This document shows, piece by piece, positions 1-9,094 of a DNA stretch of 64,000 bases. Source of the stretch: Candidatus Saccharimonadota bacterium (lineage in GTDB: Bacteria; Patescibacteriota; Saccharimonadia; Saccharimonadales; UBA10212). The notes beneath the pieces were generated by a model that saw only the letters and a list, made by a program, of their open reading frames with translations, ran no database searches and had not been told where the DNA came from. Numbering within the stretch: the stretch's first letter is position 1; every line of letters begins with the position of its first letter. Where the stretch lies: positions 188,846 through 252,845 of the forward strand of contig JACOWW010000002.1 in NCBI GenBank assembly GCA_016176605.1. Direction: 5' to 3'. Both the position numbers and the translations under genes were made by a program.

Positions 1-2
1 GG

Positions 3-953
3 GTGGCGGAAGCCATTATAATTTTAATAGTACTGGGTGTGATTGGGTTCGGCGCCTGGAAGGTCTACTCCAGCCGCAGCGATAAAAACGCATCTCAGAC
101 CACTACTCCATCTGTTAGTGCGCCTAGTCAAAACTCCCAAGCTTGGCAGTCCGGCGGCGTGGCTGTGGCCGGCAATTATGCTGACGCCGATGTGGTTGAT
201 TTGGGTGATGGGCGGTATCGCCTGTATTATTCGCTGGAACCGGAAGTGGACGGATTCAACGGGCAAGTTTATTCCGCCCTTTCTTCCGATGGCAAGAATT
301 GGACCAAGGATGAGGGCACCAGGATTGAACAAGCAACCTTTCCGTCTGTCCTTAAGTTGCCTGACGGCAAGTTCAGGATGTACTACCAAAATGCCGGCGC
401 GATTAAAAGTGCTGTTTCTTCGGACGGTCTGGTTTGGAACGCAGAGTCCGGAACAAGAATTGATACCGGAAGTTCCGCAGGCCTTTCCTTGACGAATGTC
501 GGTGCCCCTACGGTGGCAAAAATTGGTGACAGATACGTTATGGTTTATTTTGGCGCGATAAACGAAAAATACACCGCCGCGGGAATGGTTCCAAATAATG
601 AAACTCATCCTCTTTTGTGGGCGACCTCCAAAGACGGCCTGGCGTATGAGCAGAAAGGAATAGCCCTTGACAGCAGAAACAGTGTGTTTAAAGGCTGGAT
701 GGATGGACCGGAACTGGTGGCGTGGGACGGCAATGAGAATCGCCTTTACTTCTGGGGATATAAAGGAATTTATTACTCTGCCTTCGACAATGATAAGTTT
801 TCTGAACCGAAGCTGACTTTTAGCACAGCTACCGGCAATCAGGACTTTCCCGAAAACCCCCCAGGCGACCCGACGCTGCTGAAAGTCGGTGGCACCTGGT
901 ACATGTACTATGGCCAACACACCAAAGGTATCTACTACGCAACCCTTAAGTAA
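3..953 (+). CDS. Membrane-anchored beta-propeller (glycosidase/sialidase-like fold) protein; N-terminus may be cut by window edge
   Basis: N-terminal TM helix; repeated blade-like motifs (YYSxLSSDGKNWTKDEGTR, YYQNAGAIKSAVSSDGLVWN, WATSKDGLAYEQ); GTG start at window edge. Confidence 0.6.
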   Translation: MAEAIIILIVLGVIGFGAWKVYSSRSDKNASQTTTPSVSAPSQNSQAWQSGGVAVAGNYADADVVDLGDGRYRLYYSLEPEVDGFNGQVYSALSSDGKNWTKDEGTRIEQATFPSVLKLPDGKFRMYYQNAGAIKSAVSSDGLVWNAESGTRIDTGSSAGLSLTNVGAPTVAKIGDRYVMVYFGAINEKYTAAGMVPNNETHPLLWATSKDGLAYEQKGIALDSRNSVFKGWMDGPELVAWDGNENRLYFWGYKGIYYSAFDNDKFSEPKLTFSTATGNQDFPENPPGDPTLLKVGGTWYMYYGQHTKGIYYATLK

Positions 954-991
954 GACAAACTTTCAGCAGCTGCCAAAGGCCTATGGTCTAT

Positions 992-1642
992 TTACAACAA
1001 GTCAGCACTGACGGTCATGAAGATGCCGCTGATCTTGCCGCTGGAATCAAACTGAAACGATACAACATAATCATTAGCCGATTGGCCGACTAACGCTGTG
1101 GCCGGGAAATACTGCTTGTAATCGCCGGATTGGTATTTAGCAAGCGTAGCACTAGCTAGGGCAAAGTCCCAGGGGTCCGTGGCGTTATTAAGATATTCGA
1201 GGTCTTTGATGGCCTGCGTTGGCGTCTGTGGGCCGTAAGCTTCCGAAGCCGCCAATATTACATTGACACTAGGAGCCATATAGCCTTCCAGGGCCGCGGT
1301 ATTGCCGGATTTAATGGCGTCTTTGATACTATCCAGCACCGCGGCGCTGGGCGCAGTACTTTCACCAGTAGAACTACTAGCGGCAGCCTTTTTCTTGGCC
1401 TCGGCCAGGTCATTTTCCAGATTGGTATTTTTTTGCTTCAAGCTGGATATTTCATCGGTGCGAAGTTTATCCAGATTGTTAGCTTCGCGGTCGCGCCAGA
1501 TATAGCCGCCGGCGGCGCCAAAGGCCAGCATCACCAGTGCCAAAACGATCATTTTTGCTATTTTCTTAGCGTCCTTATCGCTGCCCTGCGGCTTTGGCGG
1601 CTGAGGCAGCTCCTGCCCCCGATTTTCCGTTTCCATCTCCAC
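992..1642 (-). CDS. Hypothetical membrane protein with coiled coil
   Basis: Open ORF with TM segment (MIVLALVMLAFGAAGGYIW) followed by coiled coil and a globular domain. Confidence 0.6.
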   Translation of the reverse strand: MEMETENRGQELPQPPKPQGSDKDAKKIAKMIVLALVMLAFGAAGGYIWRDREANNLDKLRTDEISSLKQKNTNLENDLAEAKKKAAASSSTGESTAPSAAVLDSIKDAIKSGNTAALEGYMAPSVNVILAASEAYGPQTPTQAIKDLEYLNNATDPWDFALASATLAKYQSGDYKQYFPATALVGQSANDYVVSFQFDSSGKISGIFMTVSADLL

Positions 1643-1699
1643 ACCCTCCGTTAATACTGTAATTTTACATTAACATAACAAATATCAAAAATGCCCGCT

Positions 1700-2146
1700 T
1701 TAGCGCGCGGCTTTATAAGCCAGCCAAAAGGCCAGCGCACCTAGTGAGTTAGCCAGCAGGTCCCACCAGGTATCCCAAGACCCGACATAGGTAATACCGG
1801 TTTTTTCGATTAAGAGTTCAAATAGCTCGTTGGCGACACCCAGTCCACTGACCAGGAAATAAAGGCTGGTCAGCTCTAGCCAGGCGGGCATTTTCCACCT
1901 GAGGCTTTGCTTAAGGTATAGCCACAAAAAGCCGCTAAAAAGCCCGCCGCCCACAAAATGGGTGGCAAAGGAAGTGTCCTGACCTTCTATATGGAAGGTC
2001 GGCAGATAAAACGAGACGAAATAAAGCACACAGGCAGCTGCTAGTAGATTCCTGGGGGCGGGCTTATAACCCAGATTTTGCAGCCAGCGCGGCAAATAAC
2101 TATAGATAGCTATGGGGACAATAATTGACAGGGCGACAGATACCAC
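1700..2146 (-). CDS. VanZ-like/DUF2238-like small integral membrane protein
   Basis: Several TM helices; C-terminal GSWDTWWDLLANSLGALAFWLAY resembles VanZ-like families. Confidence 0.5.
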   Translation of the reverse strand: MVSVALSIIVPIAIYSYLPRWLQNLGYKPAPRNLLAAACVLYFVSFYLPTFHIEGQDTSFATHFVGGGLFSGFLWLYLKQSLRWKMPAWLELTSLYFLVSGLGVANELFELLIEKTGITYVGSWDTWWDLLANSLGALAFWLAYKAAR

Positions 2147-2164
2147 AAGTTATGATAATAGCCC

Positions 2165-3187
2165 TTAACGCTGCGGATTGGCAACCTTGTAAATCATCAG
2201 CCAACTGCCGTCGTCGAGCTGCACGGGTGATGGGTCGCAGATGATCTTACCGGCCGGCGCGGCCAGATTGGCGCCTTCATCCGTCCAACTAATGCCGTCA
2301 GATGTAATTGAACTACTTATGCCTTTGTCGCAATAAAACTGGCGGTATTTGTCGCCGCTAGTTGACACAGTCTTAGATACGGAACCCTGTTGACGAGTTA
2401 CACCCTTGTAGCTAAAGCTCAGGCCGTCTGAAGAAGTGGCATAAATTTGCTTTTGACCTTGGGCGGCGTACATAAACCAGGTACTGCCGATTTTTATTAC
2501 GTCTGGATCGGTAATCTGGGCATATTCCAAACGATCACCTGATTCTTTGGTGAAGTTAATGCCATCGGTCGAGGTAGAGCTGTCGACCGTGTTGACGCTA
2601 GCCGGTGGCTGGCCGGGAACTGGCGGCCCAGGAAAGACCAAATAGTAAAGCCGCAGCTGGCCACTGTCGGTTATGGTGATTTGCGGGTCGGCTATGCCGC
2701 CGCTAACGCCGCTTAACTGCATCGAGCCAAGTTTCCATGTCTTACCGTTATCGCCAGAAACGCCCATCAGTACTCCAGACTTTGAACGCTGGGCGCCGTC
2801 CACGGCGTAAAACACCAGCTGCCCGGAGGGTAGCTTAATGGCATCTGGTACAGAGGCATGCTCGGCAATCTTGTTACCGCTAGCTGTAAAATGTAATCCG
2901 TCAGTCGAGCTGGCTGTGTAGACGTCATGGTAGAACGGGCCGTTTTTGTCGCCAATTGGGTCACTAGCTGCCGCCTGCTGGTCAAAAGCTAGTTTGGCGG
3001 TATCGATTTTGCTGATTTCTCCGGATGTATCTGGGGTTGAAGCAGAGGTCTGGCTGGTAGTGTTCTTTGGTTGGTTTTTAGAGCTACTTTTAATTACCCG
3101 CCATGCCACCAGCCCAGCGACGCCCAAGACCACAATAATTAACGCTAAGGCAGTAAGATGAAAACCACTTTGATTTTTGCTAGCCAC
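2165..3187 (-). CDS. Membrane-anchored beta-propeller (sialidase/glycosidase-like) protein, paralogous in style to 3..953
   Basis: N-terminal TM; repeated SSDGLxF/W motifs; GTG start at 3187 avoids the overlap of the longer ORF with the upstream gene. Confidence 0.55.
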   Translation of the reverse strand: MASKNQSGFHLTALALIIVVLGVAGLVAWRVIKSSSKNQPKNTTSQTSASTPDTSGEISKIDTAKLAFDQQAAASDPIGDKNGPFYHDVYTASSTDGLHFTASGNKIAEHASVPDAIKLPSGQLVFYAVDGAQRSKSGVLMGVSGDNGKTWKLGSMQLSGVSGGIADPQITITDSGQLRLYYLVFPGPPVPGQPPASVNTVDSSTSTDGINFTKESGDRLEYAQITDPDVIKIGSTWFMYAAQGQKQIYATSSDGLSFSYKGVTRQQGSVSKTVSTSGDKYRQFYCDKGISSSITSDGISWTDEGANLAAPAGKIICDPSPVQLDDGSWLMIYKVANPQR

Positions 3188-3203
3188 TAAACTTCCGCCG
3201 GGA

Positions 3204-3707
3204 TTATTTGATTTCGTACCCGTATATACACCATTGACCATTTTTCTTCAGCAGGCTTACATCCAGAGTAGAATTTGGGTCTAGCGGGCCGACGGAGCCG
3301 CTAATTTTAGCTTGGTTATTGCGGACATCAACCGAGCTATACTCAACCTCCGAGAGATCTATGGTTTGAAAACCACGTGAGCTGCTAATGCTGGACTGGA
3401 ATTTCTCAAAGCTTGCCAAATCGCGGAACTCCTTACAAGTTTCGTTATCGTAGGCTTCCTGGTACTTTTTTTGGTAAACCAGCGTAAAGTGAGCTTTGGC
3501 AGCTGCTTTAACAGCTGCTTCATCGCTGGCTTTACTGGTTGCAGACGAGCTGGCCGCAGTGCTTGTGGCGACCGTGGCATCCTTGGACTTGCTATCGTCA
3601 TTATTTTTCTGAATAACAAAGTAGCCAACACCACCTATCACCGCCACCACCACAACCGCGGCTACAATTGTTATATGGGCGAAGCCATTTTGGTTATTAA
3701 CTTTCAT
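3204..3707 (-). CDS. Membrane-anchored hypothetical protein (DUF4878-like)
   Basis: N-terminal TM plus NTF2-like-looking C-terminal region. Confidence 0.5.
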   Translation of the reverse strand: MKVNNQNGFAHITIVAAVVVVAVIGGVGYFVIQKNNDDSKSKDATVATSTAASSSATSKASDEAAVKAAAKAHFTLVYQKKYQEAYDNETCKEFRDLASFEKFQSSISSSRGFQTIDLSEVEYSSVDVRNNQAKISGSVGPLDPNSTLDVSLLKKNGQWCIYGYEIK

Positions 3708-3869
3708 ATTTTTGGTCCTTTCGGTCCATGTTTAGGGATATAATATCTGTGAGTGTAGCACCAACTACAACGTCTCTGCAAGCCGCTTGTGTTTAAACAT
3801 TTATCTAGCCGCACCTTTCTTGAGTTTTGTTGTAGCTGGCAGAGCGGAGGTAGCGGATAATAATTATAT

Positions 3870-3978
3870 GGATCCCGCTAGAACCCAAAAGACCTACAAT
3901 GTTGATATGCGTCTTGAAACATGCACACGTGTTCAGACGTTCATTAATAGTTATAAGTTAAGTGGGTTCTAACGGGAT
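3870..3978 (+). repeat. 109-bp dispersed element with terminal inverted repeats, copy 1
   Basis: GGATCCCGCTAGAACCCA...TGGGTTCTAACGGGAT; gapless hand alignment to 41402..41510 (reverse complement), about 89/109 identical. Confidence 0.85.
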
Positions 3979-4004
3979 TTAATAAAGTTAACCGGAGAAA
4001 CTTT

Positions 4005-4529
4005 GTGCTACCAGACCTTGTCGGCAGCGCCGATTTTGATATGCCGCTGCCGATTGGTTTTGGACAAACTATCAGCCAGCCAACAACTGTGCGGCTAATG
4101 CTTGGCTGGTTAGAACCGCAGCTTGGCGATAAAGTGCTTGACGTTGGCTCCGGTTCGGGCTGGACAACTGCTCTGCTGGCACATTTGGTCGGGCCATCGG
4201 GCAAGGTCTACGCCGTCGAACTGGTACCAGAGCTGGTTAAATTCGGCCGCCAAAACTGCAGCCGGATCGGTATCAAGAACGCCCGCATTTACCAAGCCGG
4301 CAGAAAATATGGTTTGCCCAAGGAGGCGCCATTTGAGCGAATTTTAGTTAGTGCGGCGGCCGAAGAATTACCAACCGAACTGATCGACCAGCTAAGTGTT
4401 GGCGGCAAAATGGTGATACCCGTACGCAATGACATATTGGAAATCGAAAAGACATCCGCTAAAGACACTGAAGTTGTTGTGCACTCCGGCTTCGTATTCG
4501 TACCACTGGTCCCCAGTGAGCGGGTTTGA
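4005..4529 (+). CDS. pcm: Protein-L-isoaspartate O-methyltransferase
   Basis: IGFGQTISQPTTV, VLDVGSGSGWTTALLA, PFERILVSAAAEELP motifs. Confidence 0.85.
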   Translation: MLPDLVGSADFDMPLPIGFGQTISQPTTVRLMLGWLEPQLGDKVLDVGSGSGWTTALLAHLVGPSGKVYAVELVPELVKFGRQNCSRIGIKNARIYQAGRKYGLPKEAPFERILVSAAAEELPTELIDQLSVGGKMVIPVRNDILEIEKTSAKDTEVVVHSGFVFVPLVPSERV

Positions 4530-4679
4530 ACTCTCCTTGGCCTCAAAATAACCAAGGCAATGAGCGATGACGAATGCTTACGTTTTTTACCCGTGTATAA
4601 ATTTAGAGGTTGCACTTGTTGCACTAACGTGTAATATTAAAAATAAGCGTTATGGGAAATAAAACAAAAAGGATACTCA

Positions 4680-5312
4680 ATGGCTGAAAAGGCTTTTCCG
4701 CGTCACAAAAGCGGACTGGTAGCCATCCCGCAAGAACGTATTTTATTGCCACAAGTAGAAATTGCAGAACTAGATTGGCCGGTGAATGATATAAGGTTCA
4801 ATAGGAAAGCGTGCGTTCTTATTGTTGATGTCGACGAGCCTGGTCTAGTTGATAGGTTGATTGATCAACCCGCCTTATCCGAATTTGGCGAACTAGGTTT
4901 TCAGCCCAAGCAGGGGCTACATATGACCGTTATTGGCTATGAAAATGGAGGGCAGATTTTAGAGGCTTTAGACCTACTGTCGACAGAAGAACAAGATGAA
5001 TTGATTAAAGCTGTCACGGATACGGCTGGAAATATGGATTGGTCTTGGCGACCTTCCGGGGAACTAGAATCTTTTCGGGGGCGTAAAAGAAAAGTTCTGA
5101 AAATTATTTCTCGAGTCGAGTGCCCGACTTTTAATCATTTTTATAATGAATTGGGCCGGCTAATACCATCTGCTAAATTCAAAATTTATCCACCCCACAT
5201 TACGATTCTCAGACAGCCCGGAGAAGTAAAACAGCCTGTTCCTTCAAGCATTGGCGGAGTTGCCTTAAACCGACCAATTCTAAGCATGAACCATCCAACT
5301 TTTGAGGGTTGA
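4680..5312 (+). CDS. 2H phosphoesterase superfamily (LigT/CPDase-like) protein
   Basis: Two HxT motifs (HMTVIG and HITILR) separated by roughly 95 aa. Confidence 0.55.
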   Translation: MAEKAFPRHKSGLVAIPQERILLPQVEIAELDWPVNDIRFNRKACVLIVDVDEPGLVDRLIDQPALSEFGELGFQPKQGLHMTVIGYENGGQILEALDLLSTEEQDELIKAVTDTAGNMDWSWRPSGELESFRGRKRKVLKIISRVECPTFNHFYNELGRLIPSAKFKIYPPHITILRQPGEVKQPVPSSIGGVALNRPILSMNHPTFEG

Positions 5313-5321
5313 AACTAGCAA

Positions 5322-5813
5322 TCATTTTTTTCGTTCGAGTATTAGGAAGTCGTAGTCGTAAGGATTTTTGTCGTCGGCCTTGTGCTCTTCACGAGAGATT
5401 TCGCGCCATTTTGATTCATCAAATAAGAAGAATTTATCGCCCTCAATCTTCGTGTGTATGCGGGTTAGATAGATACGATCGGCGAGCGGTAATGACCCCT
5501 TATAAATTTCTGCCCCGCCGATTATGAAGACTTCGGGATCGGCTTTAACTTTAGGCAGATTTAGAGCTTCATCGAGTGAGTGCACTACCACACAGCCGTC
5601 GGCAGCTTTGTAATCTATTTGACGAGTTATAACAACGTTATAACGGCCGGGTAAGCTCTTGCCGATGGACTCATGTGTTTTTCTGCCCATGATAATCGGG
5701 TGTCCCATTGTTGTATTTTTAAAGTGGGCTAAATCGGCCGGCAAATACCAAGGTATCCCGTTTTCTTTGCCGATAACATTATTTTTAGTGGCAGCAACTA
5801 TGAGTGAGATCAT
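5322..5813 (-). CDS. folA: Dihydrofolate reductase
   Basis: MISLIVAATKNNVIGKENGIPWYLPADLAHFK; MGRKTHESIG; VFIIGGAEIY. Confidence 0.95.
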   Translation of the reverse strand: MISLIVAATKNNVIGKENGIPWYLPADLAHFKNTTMGHPIIMGRKTHESIGKSLPGRYNVVITRQIDYKAADGCVVVHSLDEALNLPKVKADPEVFIIGGAEIYKGSLPLADRIYLTRIHTKIEGDKFFLFDESKWREISREEHKADDKNPYDYDFLILERKK

Positions 5814-5844
5814 TCACCTACCTCCTTTCACCTGCCTAAGTTTT

Positions 5845-6780
5845 TTAAACTGCAATTGGCGCAGATATGGCAGGATGCGGGTCATAGCCCACCAGTTCAA
5901 AATCATCAATTCTAAAAGCCGAGATATCTTTAACTTTGGGATTAATTTTCATTTTCGGTAACGGCTTAGGTCGGCGGGAAAGTTGTTCGTCAACTTGCTT
6001 GAGGTGATTTACGTAAAGGTGCGTATCGCCAAATGTGTGAACAAAGTCGCCTGGCTTCAGACCGCAGATTTGGGCCATCATCATGGTCAACAAAGAATAT
6101 GAGGCGATGTTAAATGGCACACCCAAAAAAGTATCGGCACTGCGTTGATACATCTGGCAGGAGAGTTTACCATTGGCTACATAAAATTGAAAAAGCAAAT
6201 GACAAGGCGGTAAGCCGGCTCTATTCATTTCTTCTATATCAGCCACGTTCCAGGCGGAAACAATGATCCGGCGTGAATCGCGATGGTTCGGATAAGTTTT
6301 GACTGCTTTGATGTTTTCTATCGCTTTGGCAATCTGGTCAATTTCGTTGCCGTCAGGTGTGCGCCAGTGCCGCCACTGATAACCATAGACTGGCCCAAGC
6401 TCACCCCACTTGGCGGCGAAGTGCTCATTATTTTTAATCTTCTTTGTGAACTTCCTGATTCCTGTCTGCCACTTCTCGCTATTAGTATCTGGCACCTCCT
6501 CGCCCTGCTCTTGTAAGTAGTGCTTATAGGGCCATTCGTCCCAAATATGCACGTCATTATCTACCAGATATTTGATGTTACTTGAACCTTTTAAGAACCA
6601 TATCAGCTCATGGATTATGCCGCGCATAAAAAGTTTTTTTGTGGTTACGGCAGGAAAACCTTTGGAAAGATCAAATCGCATTTGACGGCCAAAGACCCCA
6701 ATCTGGTCTACACCAGTACGGTTACTTTTCCTTATGCCGTTTGTTTTTATATCGCGTAAAAGGTCTAAGTACTGCCTCAT
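5845..6780 (-). CDS. thyA: Thymidylate synthase
   Basis: [58 protein letters not shown]. Confidence 0.95.
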   Translation of the reverse strand: MRQYLDLLRDIKTNGIRKSNRTGVDQIGVFGRQMRFDLSKGFPAVTTKKLFMRGIIHELIWFLKGSSNIKYLVDNDVHIWDEWPYKHYLQEQGEEVPDTNSEKWQTGIRKFTKKIKNNEHFAAKWGELGPVYGYQWRHWRTPDGNEIDQIAKAIENIKAVKTYPNHRDSRRIIVSAWNVADIEEMNRAGLPPCHLLFQFYVANGKLSCQMYQRSADTFLGVPFNIASYSLLTMMMAQICGLKPGDFVHTFGDTHLYVNHLKQVDEQLSRRPKPLPKMKINPKVKDISAFRIDDFELVGYDPHPAISAPIAV

Positions 6781-6869
6781 GGTTCTTAGATTTTAGCACA
6801 GCACTGTTGCGTTAAGCCGATAGTTGGAATATGCTTAGGAATATCAATCCTTAAGGAGGAGCAACGACA

Positions 6870-7382
6870 GTGGAGTTACTCAATAAAATCGAAGCCGCGC
6901 TCGCCGGCCTATATAAAGGCGCGCCAAAACTTTCACAAAACGCCAAAAAAACAATAGTAAATATCTGGCCAATAGCGGCTTTGGTTTTTGGAGCGCTACA
7001 GCTATGGGCTGCCTGGGTACTATGGGATTGGGGCCGAAAGGTCAACCAAGTGGTCGATGTCTTTAATGCCTATCTCGGCACAGACGTCGGTGTTCGTAAC
7101 CTCAGTGCTATATATTGGATAAGCCTTGTTGTCCTGGTTCTTGATGCAATCTTGCTGCTAGCCGCCTACAGAGGTCTAAAAGCCCGAGCTAAATCCGGCT
7201 GGAACCTGCTGTTTTATGGTGCTCTTTTAAACGCGCTTTACGGTGTTTTCTCCGCCTTCAATGACTACGGCGGCGCTGGCTCGCTAATCATTCAGCTAAT
7301 TGTCAGCGCGATTGTGCTTTACTTTTTGTTCGCTATCCGCGACCAATACAGCGGTGCTAAAAGCTCCGCTAACGCCGTTTAG
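6870..7382 (+). CDS. Multi-spanning membrane protein, hypothetical
   Basis: Four predicted hydrophobic segments; upstream AAGGAGGAGC SD-like sequence. Confidence 0.6.
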   Translation: MELLNKIEAALAGLYKGAPKLSQNAKKTIVNIWPIAALVFGALQLWAAWVLWDWGRKVNQVVDVFNAYLGTDVGVRNLSAIYWISLVVLVLDAILLLAAYRGLKARAKSGWNLLFYGALLNALYGVFSAFNDYGGAGSLIIQLIVSAIVLYFLFAIRDQYSGAKSSANAV

Positions 7383-7435
7383 GCACAAAAACCCGGGGTT
7401 GCGCGTCTTCGATATACCGCTTAAGCTAAAGTGGT

Positions 7436-9088
7436 ATGCATCGATTCATTGAGCTGCTGAAACAAAGGGGTTTTGAAGGTGACATAGATAGCTCTAAGCA
7501 GACGCGGGAGTTTTATAGCCACGACGCTTCGCTGTTTGAGATGGTGCCCGAATTGGTTGTCTTCCCAAAGACGACCAAAGATTTGCAAGAGCTGGTTATT
7601 TGCACACACCTTTCAAAAAAAGAAATCCCTAATCTGTCGCTGACGGCCCGCAGCGCCGGTACCTGCATGTCCGGCGGCGCTATCAATGATTCCGTGGTCG
7701 TCGACTTTATGCGCTACATGAATAAAATCGAGGACGTTTTGGACCTTTCTGCTCGGGCTCAACCCGGCGTTTTTTATCGCGATTTTGAAAAAGCCACGCT
7801 AGCCAAGGGGGCGCTATTACCCACCTTCCCTGCTAGTCGCGAACTAGCGGCTATCGGCGGCATGGTTGCCAACAATGCCGGCGGCGAAAAATCGCTGCAG
7901 TACGGTAAAACCGAGGATTATGTTGATAAACTGAGCGTTGTTTTAAGTGACGGCCAAACCTACGAGCTAAAAGCGCTGAACAAACAAGAATTAGAAGCAA
8001 AAAAGACCCAAAATAACTTTGAGGGGCAAATTTATAATCAGATGTTTGACCTGCTTGATAAAAACTACGAGAAGATTAAAGCGGCCAAGCCGCACGTCAC
8101 CAAAAACTCAACCGGCTATAACCTGTGGGACGTCTGGAATCGCGAAACCGGCATTTTTGACCTGACTAAAATTTTCTCCGGCTCCCAAGGCACATTAGGT
8201 TTAATAAGCGATATTAATTTCCGTTTAGTTCACGACAAACCGTATTCGGGGGTGCTGGTCTGTTTTATGAAAAATTTGGACGGCCTTGGCGAGTTAATAA
8301 ACACAGTCACGGCCAGAAAACCGGCCAGTTTCGAAGCCTTTGACAACCACACTTTGATGCTGGCGATTAAGTTCTTCCCTTATTTCAGAAAAACTCTCGG
8401 TTGGGGCGGTTTGGTAAAACTGGGCTTTCAACTTCTCCCTGACGCTTTTCTGCTTTTTCGCGGTATCCCTAAAATGGTGCTATTAATCGAATTTACGGGT
8501 GAAACACCTCAGGAAGTCAAACAAAAAGTCCACGAGATGAAGCTGGCGCTGCAGCCATTCAAGCTGGAAGCCACCGAGGAAGATGACACCGAAGCTAAAG
8601 CCTGGAAGTTTAGGATCATGCGCCGTGAAAGCTTTAATTTACTGCGCAAAAAGGTCAAAGATAAGCACACGGCGCCATTCATCGACGATTTTGTGGTACC
8701 GCCGCTGCACCTGGCGGAGTTTTTGCCCAAACTACAGGCGATTATTAAAAAATATAGCTTGCTAGCGACGATTGCCGGGCATATGGGCGATGGCAACTTT
8801 CACGTTATTCCTTTGATGAAGATCGAAGATCCGCGGGAGCGTGCCAAGCTAGCGCCGGCTATGCGCGAGGTTAACGAGCTGGTATTAAGCTACGGCGGCA
8901 GTATTTCTGGCGAACACAACGACGGCCTGATCCGTGGCCCGTGGTTAAAACAGATGTACGGCGAAGAGATATTCGAATTATTTAAACAAACTAAAAGAAT
9001 TTTCGACCCGGAAAATATCTTCAATCCCCACAAAAAAACCGATGCCGATTGGGACTACTCAATGTCCCACATCCGCCAGCATTTTTAA
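7436..9088 (+). CDS. FAD-binding oxidase/dehydrogenase (GlcD-like)
   Basis: PELVVFPKTTKDLQELV, SLTARSAGTCMSGGAI, GHMGDGNFHVIPL, SGEHNDGLIRGPWL. Confidence 0.85.
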   Translation: MHRFIELLKQRGFEGDIDSSKQTREFYSHDASLFEMVPELVVFPKTTKDLQELVICTHLSKKEIPNLSLTARSAGTCMSGGAINDSVVVDFMRYMNKIEDVLDLSARAQPGVFYRDFEKATLAKGALLPTFPASRELAAIGGMVANNAGGEKSLQYGKTEDYVDKLSVVLSDGQTYELKALNKQELEAKKTQNNFEGQIYNQMFDLLDKNYEKIKAAKPHVTKNSTGYNLWDVWNRETGIFDLTKIFSGSQGTLGLISDINFRLVHDKPYSGVLVCFMKNLDGLGELINTVTARKPASFEAFDNHTLMLAIKFFPYFRKTLGWGGLVKLGFQLLPDAFLLFRGIPKMVLLIEFTGETPQEVKQKVHEMKLALQPFKLEATEEDDTEAKAWKFRIMRRESFNLLRKKVKDKHTAPFIDDFVVPPLHLAEFLPKLQAIIKKYSLLATIAGHMGDGNFHVIPLMKIEDPRERAKLAPAMREVNELVLSYGGSISGEHNDGLIRGPWLKQMYGEEIFELFKQTKRIFDPENIFNPHKKTDADWDYSMSHIRQHF

Positions 9089-9094
9089 ATCCAA

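Noticed and set aside
24-920. Long antisense ORF on the minus strand of the first gene
   Set aside because: Fully overlaps a better-supported plus-strand CDS; composition is typical of a shadow ORF
3787-3972. 61-aa ORF overlapping the 109-bp element
   Set aside because: The second element copy does not preserve a comparable ORF; better explained as noncoding
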